Source of the DNA: an uncultured Oscillibacter sp.
Lineage (GTDB): Bacteria; Bacillota; Clostridia; Oscillospirales; Oscillospiraceae
Assembly (NCBI RefSeq): GCF_910579365.1
Contig: NZ_CAJTUX010000051.1
Coordinates: 1-20,378, forward strand
Direction: 5' to 3'
DNA: 20,378 bases
Part shown: positions 7,238 through 13,321 of the stretch, in pieces
Layout: every line of letters starts with the position of its first letter
Numbering within the stretch: the stretch's first letter is position 1
Program-made: the position numbers and the translations under genes
Notes under the pieces: generated by a model
What the model saw: only the letters and a program-made list of their open reading frames with translations
What the model was told of the DNA's origin: nothing
The model's database searches: none

Positions 7238-8269
7238 ATGGAAAAAGTCAGACTGGGACGCACGGAGCTTTGGGTGACGAAGACGGCCTTCGGCGCCCTG
7301 CCCATTCAGCGGATTTCCAAGGCGGAGGCCGTCCGGCTGATCCGGCGGGCCGTGGACGGCGGCATCAACTACTTTGACACCGCCAATTCCTATACCGACA
7401 GCGAGGAGAAACTGGGCGAGGCCCTGGAGGGCGTTCCCCGGCAGAGCGTGGTGATCTCCACCAAGAGCGGCGGCGGGGACAAAAAGACCGTCCTCCGCCA
7501 CATCGAGCAGAGCCTCCGCGCCCTGCGGACGGATTACATCGACCTCTTCCAGTTCCACAATCCCGCGAAGCTGCCGGATATTCAGGACCCCGACGGCCCC
7601 TTTGCCGCCGCGCTGGAGATGAGGGAAAAGGGCTATATCCGCCACATTGGCATTTCCAACCACCGCCTCCACGTGGCCCGGGAGGCCATCGCCTCCGGGG
7701 ACTTTGAGACCCTCCAGTTCCCCTTCTGCTACCTGACCACCGACAAGGAGCTGAGCCTGGTGGAAGATTGCAGACAGGCCGATATGGGCTTCATCGCCAT
7801 GAAGGGCCTCTCCGGAGGGCTTTTGAACAACGCCGCAGCTTGCTATGCCTTCATGCGGGAGTATCCCCATGTGGTGCCCATCTGGGGCGTCCAGCACGAG
7901 TGGGAGCTGGACCAGTGGTTGGAGCTTACCCGGCAGGACCCCCATATGACACCGGAGCTCCGGGCCGTCATCGAGGCGGACCGGAAGGAGCTGGTGGGGA
8001 GCTTCTGCCGCTCCTGCGGCTATTGCCTGCCCTGCTCCGCCGGAATCGACATTCCCCAGGCGGCCCGGATGTCCGCCCTGCTGCGCCGCTCGCCCTACCA
8101 GAAGTATATGACGGACGAGTGGTACCAGAAGATGCACCGGATTGAAAGCTGCGTCCGCTGCGATGCCTGCAAGAGCCGCTGCCCCTACGGGCTGGACACG
8201 CCAAATCTGCTGGTGGAGATGCTGAAGGATTACGACGCGTTCTATGCGGAGCATCGCAGCGATGCCTGA
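7238..8269 (+). CDS. Aldo/keto reductase with C-terminal double [4Fe-4S]-type Cys clusters
   Basis: This is an NAD(P)H-dependent aldo/keto reductase; the substrate is unknown. The 343-residue protein begins with the AKR barrel, and the catalytic tetrad is visible: Asp47 in NYFDTANSY, Tyr52, Lys76 in ISTKSGG and His107 in FQFHNP. The C-terminal third carries C257-x2-C260-x2-C263-x2-C266 and C305-x2-C308-x2-C311-x3-C315-P. The second is a ferredoxin-type pattern, which suggests iron-sulfur centres and electron transfer suited to an anaerobe. This AKR-ferredoxin arrangement is common in clostridia. ATG 7238 is chosen for the AGGAGG at 7229-7234; the frame is open from 7187 but lacks such a site. 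Whether it is a true sugar or carbonyl reductase cannot be told from the sequence. Confidence 0.92.
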   Translation: MEKVRLGRTELWVTKTAFGALPIQRISKAEAVRLIRRAVDGGINYFDTANSYTDSEEKLGEALEGVPRQSVVISTKSGGGDKKTVLRHIEQSLRALRTDYIDLFQFHNPAKLPDIQDPDGPFAAALEMREKGYIRHIGISNHRLHVAREAIASGDFETLQFPFCYLTTDKELSLVEDCRQADMGFIAMKGLSGGLLNNAAACYAFMREYPHVVPIWGVQHEWELDQWLELTRQDPHMTPELRAVIEADRKELVGSFCRSCGYCLPCSAGIDIPQAARMSALLRRSPYQKYMTDEWYQKMHRIESCVRCDACKSRCPYGLDTPNLLVEMLKDYDAFYAEHRSDA

Positions 8270-8300
8270 CCGGGAGCCGGGGGAACGGCTCCCGGCAGGC
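8264..8300. terminator. Long GC-rich hairpin between convergent genes
   Basis: GCCTG plus CCGGGAGCCG pair with CGGCTCCCGG plus CAGGC, with one bulged base, and the hairpin overlaps the AKR stop codon. It lies between the convergent AKR and HxlR genes. No clear U-tract follows on either strand, so intrinsic termination is only probable. Confidence 0.5.
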
Positions 8301-8307
8301 GAAAACC

Positions 8308-8655
8308 TCATTCGCCGCTTTGCGGGTCCCGGTTCTTCTCCCCCCAGACGCACAGACCGTCCAGCGCCGGCATCAGGGATTGTCCTTTGGCGGAGAGGCG
8401 GTACTCCACCTTCGGCGGAATCTGCGGGTATTCCTTTCGGAGGATGAGGCCGTCCCGCTCCAATTCCTTCAGGGCGGTGCTGAGGGTTTTGTGGGAGATG
8501 GAGCCGATATAGCGCTTCATCTCGTTATAGCGGACTACCCCGAATTCCATCAGGCAGTAGAGAATGACCATTTTGTATTTGCCGCTGATGAGGGACAGAG
8601 TGTAGTGAAAGCCGGTGTCCTGGAAGTTGGCGCTTCCGGCGCAGTTTTGGTTCAT
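8308..8655 (-). CDS. HxlR-family winged-helix transcriptional regulator
   Basis: The 115-residue protein is a typical single-domain HxlR/MarR-like DNA-binding protein, usually dimeric. It shows the family helix-turn-helix and wing: GKYKMVILYCLMEFGVVRYNEM, then ISHKTLSTALKELERDGLILR and a wing ending VEYRLSAKGQSL. The ATG at 8655 follows AAAGGAGAG at a normal distance. Upstream in-frame codons back to 8769 overlap the divergent promoter and are rejected. One Cys lies at residue 5; HxlR proteins such as YodB sense thiol-reactive compounds through an N-terminal Cys, so a redox or quinone sensor is possible but only inferred. It is divergent from a flavodoxin-fold reductase, its likely target. 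Confidence 0.9.
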   Translation of the reverse strand: MNQNCAGSANFQDTGFHYTLSLISGKYKMVILYCLMEFGVVRYNEMKRYIGSISHKTLSTALKELERDGLILRKEYPQIPPKVEYRLSAKGQSLMPALDGLCVWGEKNRDPQSGE

Positions 8656-8706
8656 GGAACGCTCTCCTTTTGGATAGTATCTAACCTTTATGTGCGTACT
8701 TTTCTT

Positions 8707-8737
8707 TTGACAGGTTTTCTGATAGAGTGAGTATATC
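8707..8737 (+). promoter_or_regulatory. Promoter of the flavin reductase gene in the HxlR divergent region
   Basis: TTGACA (8707-8712) lies 18-19 bases before GTATATC (8731-8737). The 102-base gap between divergent start codons also holds AGTA (8676-8679) and TACT (8697-8700) half-sites that could be part of an HxlR operator; the operator is speculative. Confidence 0.65.
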
Positions 8738-8757
8738 ACAAATCTGGAGGTTTTTCC

Positions 8758-9315
8758 ATGAGCAAGCACATTTTAATTCTCAACGGCAGCCCCCGGGCCA
8801 AGGGGAATACCAAGGCGCTGATCGAGGCGTTTGAAAAAGGCGCGGCGGGGGCCGGACACCATGTGGAGCGCTTCGACCTGCAAAAGATGAACATCCATGG
8901 GTGTCTCGGCTGCTGCGGCGGAGGAAAGGACCCGGCCAGCCCCTGCGTGCAGAAGGACGATATGGAGAAGATTTATCCCGCCTATCAGGCGGCGGACATA
9001 GTGGTTCTGGCCTCTCCTATGTACTACTGGAATATTACCGGGCAGCTGAAATGCGCCTTTGACCGCCTGTTTGCCGTGGCGGAGCTGGACGCGGAGTATG
9101 CCAATCCGAAAAAGGACTGTGTTCTGCTGATGGCGGCGGAGGGAAGCGACGAGGAGAATTTCGCCCCCGTCCGGGCTCTCTATGAGGGGCTGACCCGGCA
9201 TATGGGCTGGCGGGACCTGGGCATTGTCTACGCCGGAGGAAATATGGAGGCCGGCGCGGTTTATAAGCAGCCCAGCCAGCTCCGGCAGGCGGAGGAGCTG
9301 GGAAGGTCCGTATGA
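8758..9315 (+). CDS. NAD(P)H-dependent flavodoxin-fold oxidoreductase
   Basis: This belongs to the NADPH-dependent FMN reductase / iron-sulfur flavoprotein superfamily, binding FMN and reducing quinones, flavins or similar acceptors in the cytoplasm. The N-terminus ILILNGSPRAKGNTKALIEAF is the FMN phosphate loop, and ASPMYYWNITGQLKCAFDR is the conserved flavin-stacking region. Between them lies GCLGCCGGGKDPASPC; the Cys spacing resembles the related iron-sulfur flavoproteins, but a cluster is not certain. GGAGG at 8746-8750 precedes the ATG. The length of 185 residues is normal. It is divergent from an HxlR regulator, the classic arrangement for an electrophile- or quinone-responsive detoxification pair. 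Substrate unknown. Confidence 0.9.
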   Translation: MSKHILILNGSPRAKGNTKALIEAFEKGAAGAGHHVERFDLQKMNIHGCLGCCGGGKDPASPCVQKDDMEKIYPAYQAADIVVLASPMYYWNITGQLKCAFDRLFAVAELDAEYANPKKDCVLLMAAEGSDEENFAPVRALYEGLTRHMGWRDLGIVYAGGNMEAGAVYKQPSQLRQAEELGRSV

Positions 9316-9349
9316 CCCTTCCGTGCCGCCGCAGGACACCGGACAGCAA

Positions 9350-9381
9350 AAGACGCCCGCGCCGAAAGGCGCGGGCGTCTT
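9350..9381. terminator. Strong bidirectional intrinsic terminator
   Basis: A perfect 14-bp stem (9350-9363 with 9368-9381) has a GAAA tetraloop and lies between the convergent reductase and symporter genes. T-rich sequence follows on the plus strand. On the minus strand the stem opens into TTTGCTG. Confidence 0.85.
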
Positions 9382-9385
9382 GCAT

Positions 9386-10660
9386 TTATTTTTTCAGCTG
9401 CTTTTGGAGCCAGTCCCTCCCGTCCACAAACCGGGAGACGATGAAGCAGGTCACGTAGTCGCCGGCGGCGTTAATCATAGTTGCCGGGGGATCCACCAGA
9501 TTGCCGATGACCACCAGAATGGGGAAGGCGATCTCCATCTGGGCGGGGAAGAAGATGGAGCAGATGATGTACTCGCCGATGTACCCGCCGCCGGGGACGC
9601 CGCTCATGCCCACGGAGCTCAGCACCGCCACCAGCACCACGGGGATCAGCATACCCAAGGTCAGCTTCTGGCCGAACACGCCCAGGACGAAGGCAATTTT
9701 CAGCACGCAGCTGAAGCAGGACCCGTCCATGTGCATGGTGGCCCCCAGGGGCAGCACCATGTCCGCCACGTCCTTACGGATGCCGGTGTCCACGGCCTCC
9801 TCCATATTCGTGGGAATGGTGGCCACAGAAGAGCAGGTGCCCAGGGACACCACGGCGGGCTTGGTGATGTGCCGGAACATGACGTCGATGGCGCCCCTGC
9901 CGCCGCCGAACCAGGCGAAGAGGGGCCAGGCGGTGAAGATGTAAACAAAGCAGAGGGGGTAGTACACCGCCAGAGCCCGGGCGTAGTTCTCCGTAATCTG
10001 GGGCCCGTAAGTGGCCACGAGATCGGCGAAGAAGCCGAAGAAGGCGATGGGCGCGTAGTAGGTGATGATCTTCACGAATTTCAGCATGACCCCCGCCAGG
10101 TCATCCAGGAAGCGTCCCACAGGAGTCTCCTTGCCGCCGTTGAGGTTCACGGCGAAGCCGAAGAGAAGGGAGAACACGATCAGAGGCAGCATGGCCCGGC
10201 GGGTCAGCAGGCCGCTGAAATCGCTGGCGGTGAAGAAGTTGACAATCATGTCCGGCAGGGTGGCGTACTCCCCCATCTCCTCGGCAGCCAGATTCGTCCA
10301 GGCGGCGGGCACCGGCGGAAAAACCATCATCAGCACATACATAATGACGGCGGCGATGGCCCCGGTGACCACAAAGGTCCCCACGGTGACGCCCATGATC
10401 TTCCCCGCCCGCTTCCGGCTCTCCATGTTGGCCACGGCGCTGGAGATAGAGGCGAAAACCATAGGAACGACGACGCAGAACATCATGTTGATGAACACGG
10501 TGCCAAGAGGCTTGAGGACCGTGGCTCCGGTGCCGGAGAGGACGTTTCCGTCCGCGTCCACTTCGGCGGGCCAGACCCAGCCCAGGATGGCGCCCAGGAT
10601 CATGGCGCCCAGCATGACGGCCAGGAACGCGTAATTCTTCGCGATGGATTTCTTTTCCAT
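9386..10660 (-). CDS. DAACS-family sodium:dicarboxylate/amino acid symporter
   Basis: This is a 424-residue secondary transporter of the GltP/DctA/SstT family, importing an amino acid or dicarboxylate with cations. Eight membrane helices and two re-entrant hairpins are expected. The HP1 tip is seen as CSSVATIP (Ser277-Ser278), TM7 as PLGATMHMDG, HP2 as GVPGGG and TM8 as DPPATMINAAGD (390-401). Two positions differ from the family norm: Ala393 stands where GltPh has Arg397, which holds the substrate side-chain carboxylate, and His310 replaces the Asn of the NMD motif. Asp390 and Asp401 are kept. A glutamate or aspartate substrate is therefore doubtful and a neutral one more likely; this is inference. 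AGGAGGG precedes ATG 10660. It follows dapF by 120 bases with no clear promoter, so they may share a transcript. Confidence 0.92.
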   Translation of the reverse strand: MEKKSIAKNYAFLAVMLGAMILGAILGWVWPAEVDADGNVLSGTGATVLKPLGTVFINMMFCVVVPMVFASISSAVANMESRKRAGKIMGVTVGTFVVTGAIAAVIMYVLMMVFPPVPAAWTNLAAEEMGEYATLPDMIVNFFTASDFSGLLTRRAMLPLIVFSLLFGFAVNLNGGKETPVGRFLDDLAGVMLKFVKIITYYAPIAFFGFFADLVATYGPQITENYARALAVYYPLCFVYIFTAWPLFAWFGGGRGAIDVMFRHITKPAVVSLGTCSSVATIPTNMEEAVDTGIRKDVADMVLPLGATMHMDGSCFSCVLKIAFVLGVFGQKLTLGMLIPVVLVAVLSSVGMSGVPGGGYIGEYIICSIFFPAQMEIAFPILVVIGNLVDPPATMINAAGDYVTCFIVSRFVDGRDWLQKQLKK

Positions 10661-10780
10661 AATTTCCCTCCTGATTTCTACACACGGCGAATCGGGGCCC
10701 GGCGGCTGCGGCGTGACCGGAGGACGGCGGTCCGCGGGGGTTTCATCCGCCCGCTCCGCAGGGCTGCCCTGGGAATCCCG

Positions 10781-11620
10781 TCAGAGGGCAAGGTCCTCGT
10801 CCGTGACCTCGCCCTTGCAGACGACGTTGGTGGGGCCGGTAAGGTGGAGTTCCGTGATGTGGCTGTGGGTGCGCTCCGCGTCCACGAACAGCGTCCCGCC
10901 GGTCATGTCCGCCCGGACCTGGTGGCCGCTGACCTTCCCCTGAAGGGTCAGCACCGCGACGGCAGACCCGGTGCCCGTGCCGCAGGCGTAGGTGAAATCC
11001 TCCACGCCCCGCTCGAAGGTCCGCACGTAGATCCGGTCCTCTCCGATGAGCTCGTAGAAATTCACGTTGGCCCCCTTGGGGAAGACGGGGTTCCAGCGGA
11101 TGCTGCGCCCCAGCTCCCGCAGTTCATGGGCGGGGGCGTTTTGGAGATCGTGGTAGGGAATCACCGCGTGGGGCAGTCCGGGGTTCCCCAGCTCCACGTA
11201 AGAGCAGGCGTACCGCACGCCGTCCGCCTCCACGGGGCAGTCCAGCCGGATGGTGGTGGGGTCGTTGAGCCGGATGCGGTAGAGGCGGCCGCCCATCCGC
11301 CGGCCGAAGATCATGCCGGCGGTGGTCTCCACAGCCTGGGCCTCCTTGGCGAGACCGTTTTCAAAGCCATAGCGGCAGATGCACCGGGCCCCGTTGCCGC
11401 ACATCTCCCCCACGCTGCCGTCGGAGTTGAAAAACAGCATCTTGAAGTCGCCGCCCTGGTCCGCCGCCTCCGTCACCATCAGCCCGTCGGCCCCGATGGA
11501 CAGATGCCGCTCGCACAGCGTCCGGGCGATCTGAGGCAGAACGTCGTGGGGCAGGCGCTCTTCCAGGTTGTTGAGGATGATGAAGTCGTTTCCGGCCCCG
11601 TTCATTTTCCAGAATTTCAT
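10781..11620 (-). CDS. dapF: Diaminopimelate epimerase (DapF)
   Basis: DapF interconverts LL- and meso-diaminopimelate, giving the meso form for peptidoglycan and lysine, without a cofactor. The 279-residue protein shows both catalytic cysteines: Cys74 in MCGNGARC and Cys213 in ACGTGTGSA. It also has the usual start MKFWKMNGAGNDF and the SDGS segment. An unusual detail is the segment GNPGLPHAV where most enzymes read GNPHxV, a three-residue insertion beside the active site. The start is ATG 11620 with GGAGGAGG upstream; in-frame codons back to 11647 lie before that site. A related racemase with another substrate cannot be excluded, but DapF is the best call. The symporter gene follows downstream. 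Confidence 0.92.
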   Translation of the reverse strand: MKFWKMNGAGNDFIILNNLEERLPHDVLPQIARTLCERHLSIGADGLMVTEAADQGGDFKMLFFNSDGSVGEMCGNGARCICRYGFENGLAKEAQAVETTAGMIFGRRMGGRLYRIRLNDPTTIRLDCPVEADGVRYACSYVELGNPGLPHAVIPYHDLQNAPAHELRELGRSIRWNPVFPKGANVNFYELIGEDRIYVRTFERGVEDFTYACGTGTGSAVAVLTLQGKVSGHQVRADMTGGTLFVDAERTHSHITELHLTGPTNVVCKGEVTDEDLAL

Positions 11621-11645
11621 GGGGTCCTCCTCCTTGTCTGCTTTC

Positions 11646-11651
11646 ATTATA
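11646..11651 (-). promoter_or_regulatory. Probable -10 box of dapF
   Basis: A perfect TATAAT lies on the minus strand, 25 bases before the dapF ATG. I see no good -35 hexamer at 16-18 bases, so the promoter is only probable. Confidence 0.5.
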
Positions 11652-11750
11652 AACGCACTCTCCGCAAATGAATACCGGAGAATGTGCTAAAAACCTTGCA
11701 AAAAGTGCGGAGTACGCTGCGCTCTTTCCGCCCGGCGGGCGGAGGTCCGG

Positions 11751-12215
11751 TCACTCCGGCAGTTCCATTTCGCCATTCATGGGGACAAAGCCGTATGCCT
11801 CATACAAGAGCCGCCCCATGTCGGTTGCTTCCAGGGAGATGGCGGTAACGCCCAGGCGCTTCGCGTCCCGCACCAGCAGGTCCAGCGTCCGGTACGCGAT
11901 GCCCTTTCTTCGGTATGCGGGGTCTGTGTACATATTCATAATATAGGCTTTTTTCCCGCTGGGATTGTGATATGTGGGCATCACCTGAAAAAAGCTGACG
12001 CCGCCGGAGCCCACAAGCCGCGTCCCGTCAAAGACCAGATAGGCGATGTGGGAGCCGCCGGGAAGCGCCGTTTCATAGTAGCGGCGGGTCTGCCGCTTCA
12101 CCTCGTTCATATCGGCGTCTTCGGGCAGGGCGTTGGCGGCCCGCAGAACGTGGGCGCGGGTTTGCGTCAGCAGCTCCAGGTCTTCGAGAGACGCCTTTTT
12201 ATAGATCAGGTCCAT
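11751..12215 (-). CDS. GNAT-family N-acetyltransferase
   Basis: This is a 154-residue single-domain acetyl-CoA-dependent acetyltransferase with unknown acceptor. The acetyl-CoA binding motif A is NMYTDPAYRRKGIAYRTLDLL, with RRKGIA as the pyrophosphate loop. It is followed by motif B with LEATDMGRLLYEAYGFVPM, the family's usual C-terminal strand-helix. ATG 12215 is preceded by GAGGAGGA at a good distance; in-frame codons extend to 12419 but lie in an untranslated leader and low-complexity sequence. Upstream on the same strand is a strong promoter and a terminated short transcript, which may be its leader. Confidence 0.9.
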   Translation of the reverse strand: MDLIYKKASLEDLELLTQTRAHVLRAANALPEDADMNEVKRQTRRYYETALPGGSHIAYLVFDGTRLVGSGGVSFFQVMPTYHNPSGKKAYIMNMYTDPAYRRKGIAYRTLDLLVRDAKRLGVTAISLEATDMGRLLYEAYGFVPMNGEMELPE

Positions 12216-12292
12216 GATCTGTCCTCCTCTTCCGGCATTCCGGCAGACACCGCCGGCTTGGGCGCGGGGGGACCGGAACGCCGGGCTTTTCG

Positions 12293-12321
12293 TTGACACG
12301 TCCGGCGAAGTGTGGTATATC
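12293..12321 (+). promoter_or_regulatory. Plus-strand promoter toward the TetR gene
   Basis: TTGACA (12293-12298), a 17-base spacer and TATATC (12316-12321) point rightward. A transcript starting near 12328 would carry a leader of about 220 bases to the TetR ATG and would run antisense to the short minus-strand RNA. Confidence 0.7.
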
Positions 12322-12380
12322 AGTATCAGCGAAAGAGGAAGCGCTGGCCGGGAAATGTCCCGCCGCCCTCCGGCGCACAG

Positions 12381-12475
12381 CAAGAAAACAACCGCCCCCA
12401 GGCTATAGGAAGCGGCCAAATCTTCGAGCGATCAACGTGACGGGCTGCGCCCGCAGACCCAGCCACGTTCAGTTT
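12381..12475 (-). ncRNA. Candidate short terminated RNA or attenuated leader (about 95 nt)
   Basis: Starting about seven bases after a perfect -10 box, the minus strand holds a hairpin closed by AACGTG/CACGTT with an inner GGGTCTGC/GCAGCCC stem. A linker GATCGCTCGAAGATTT follows, then a terminator-like stem GGCCGCTTCC/GGGGGCGGTT (12417-12390) and TGTTTTCTT. There is no open frame of note inside it. I recognise no known riboswitch, 6S RNA or SRP RNA. It could be a free small RNA or the attenuated leader of the GNAT gene, whose ATG is about 165 bases further on. Confidence 0.55.
12390..12417 (-). terminator. Terminator of the short minus-strand RNA
   Basis: On the minus strand, GGCCGCTTCC pairs with GGGGGCGGTT through ten positions including G-U pairs. 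It has an eight-base loop and is followed by a T-rich run (TGTTTTCTT). Confidence 0.6.
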
Positions 12476-12481
12476 GCGTTA

Positions 12482-12510
12482 ATTATACCAGCCCCTCCCC
12501 GGGCTGTCAA
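12482..12510 (-). promoter_or_regulatory. Perfect-consensus minus-strand promoter
   Basis: TTGACA (12510-12505), a 17-base spacer and TATAAT (12487-12482) lie on the minus strand. This is the best promoter match in the window. It faces the plus-strand promoter at 12293-12321. Confidence 0.88.
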
Positions 12511-12548
12511 CCATGAAATTCCAACGTCCCTGGAAAGGAGGCCCTGCC

Positions 12549-13133
12549 ATGCCCAGAAAGAACGCCCGAAACACCAAGGGCCGCATCATCTCCGCCGCCT
12601 GGAAGCTCTTCTATGAGCAGGGCTATGAGGACACCACCATTGAGGACATCGTCTTTGAGTCCGAGACCTCCAAGGGCTCCTTTTACCACTACTTCGACGG
12701 GAAGGACGCCCTGCTGGGCACCCTCTCCAACGTCTTTGATGAGAAGTACGAGGAGCTGATTCCCGTCATGGACCCCGGCCTGGACGCCATAGGGAAGCTG
12801 GTGTTTTTGAATCACGAGCTCTTTGCCATGATCGACGGGGGCATCTCCCTGGATCTGCTGGCACGCCTTCTCTCCACGCAGCTGCTGACCCGGGGGGAAA
12901 AGCATCTCCTGGACCGGAACCGCACCTATTTCAAGCTGCTGCGGAAGATCATCGCCGAGGGCCAGCGGGCGGGGCAGCTGCGGACGGACCGGACGGTGAA
13001 TGAAATTGTGAAGGCCTACGCCCTCTGGGAGCGGGCGCTGCTGTACGACTGGTGCCTCTGCGGGGGGGAATATTCCCTGGTGGCCTATACGGACGCCATG
13101 ACGCCGACCTTCCTGGAGAGCTGGCGGAATTGA
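12549..13133 (+). CDS. TetR/AcrR-family transcriptional regulator
   Basis: The 194-residue protein has an N-terminal TetR DNA-binding domain (about residues 8-58): TKGRIISAAWKLFYEQGYEDTT, then IVFESETSKGSFYHYFDGKDAL with the helix-turn-helix. A divergent ligand-binding and dimerisation domain covers the rest. The ATG at 12549 has AAAGGAGG (12534-12541) seven bases before it; an in-frame ATG at 12513 lies inside the divergent promoter and has no good site. A 40-bp palindrome 87 bases after its stop, beside the promoter of the following sodium:solute symporter, is a reasonable operator candidate. The ligand is unknown. Confidence 0.92.
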   Translation: MPRKNARNTKGRIISAAWKLFYEQGYEDTTIEDIVFESETSKGSFYHYFDGKDALLGTLSNVFDEKYEELIPVMDPGLDAIGKLVFLNHELFAMIDGGISLDLLARLLSTQLLTRGEKHLLDRNRTYFKLLRKIIAEGQRAGQLRTDRTVNEIVKAYALWERALLYDWCLCGGEYSLVAYTDAMTPTFLESWRN

Positions 13134-13220
13134 AGCGGTCTTTTCCGATTTGGTAAACGATTCCCCCTAAAAACCGTACAGCGTCAAAGTACTTTAAAAT
13201 CAGAATCCCACGGAATTGAT

Positions 13221-13260
13221 ACAGAACGAAGTATAGACTGCATTCTATACCTCGTTCTGT
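13221..13260. promoter_or_regulatory. 40-bp palindrome, candidate operator of the PutP-like gene
   Basis: The arms ACAGAACGAAGTATAG (13221-13236) and CTATACCTCGTTCTGT (13245-13260) are inverted repeats with one mismatch around an eight-base centre. The element abuts the -35 region of the next promoter and follows a TetR gene. The AT-rich arms and weak U-tract make a terminator less likely than a protein site. Confidence 0.6.
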
Positions 13261-13281
13261 CTTTCATTCTAGTAAAAAGTA

Positions 13282-13290
13282 TGCTATGAT
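13282..13290 (+). promoter_or_regulatory. Extended -10 promoter of the PutP-like gene
   Basis: TGCTATGAT is an extended -10 (TG-N-TATGAT) with a poor -35 (TTTCAT at 13262-13267). It lies 31 bases before the ATG and just downstream of the palindrome. Confidence 0.6.
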
Positions 13291-13321
13291 ATCACCCATT
13301 GAACAGAAAAGGAGAGAAACT

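Noticed and set aside
5945..8353. 802-residue open frame on the minus strand
   Set aside because: It runs antisense through pfkA and the aldo/keto reductase, both with firm motifs. Long antisense frames are expected in GC-rich DNA, and the product is His/Gly/Val-rich with no recognisable domain.
9224..11671. 815-residue open frame on the plus strand
   Set aside because: It is antisense to the symporter and dapF, with low-complexity His/Gly/Glu composition, no family resemblance and a start inside the flavin reductase gene.
12381..12475. Known structured RNA (6S, SRP, ZTP, fluoride, THF or c-di-GMP riboswitch)
   Set aside because: The conserved core bases of these families that I could recall are not present, so it is left as an unknown candidate RNA.
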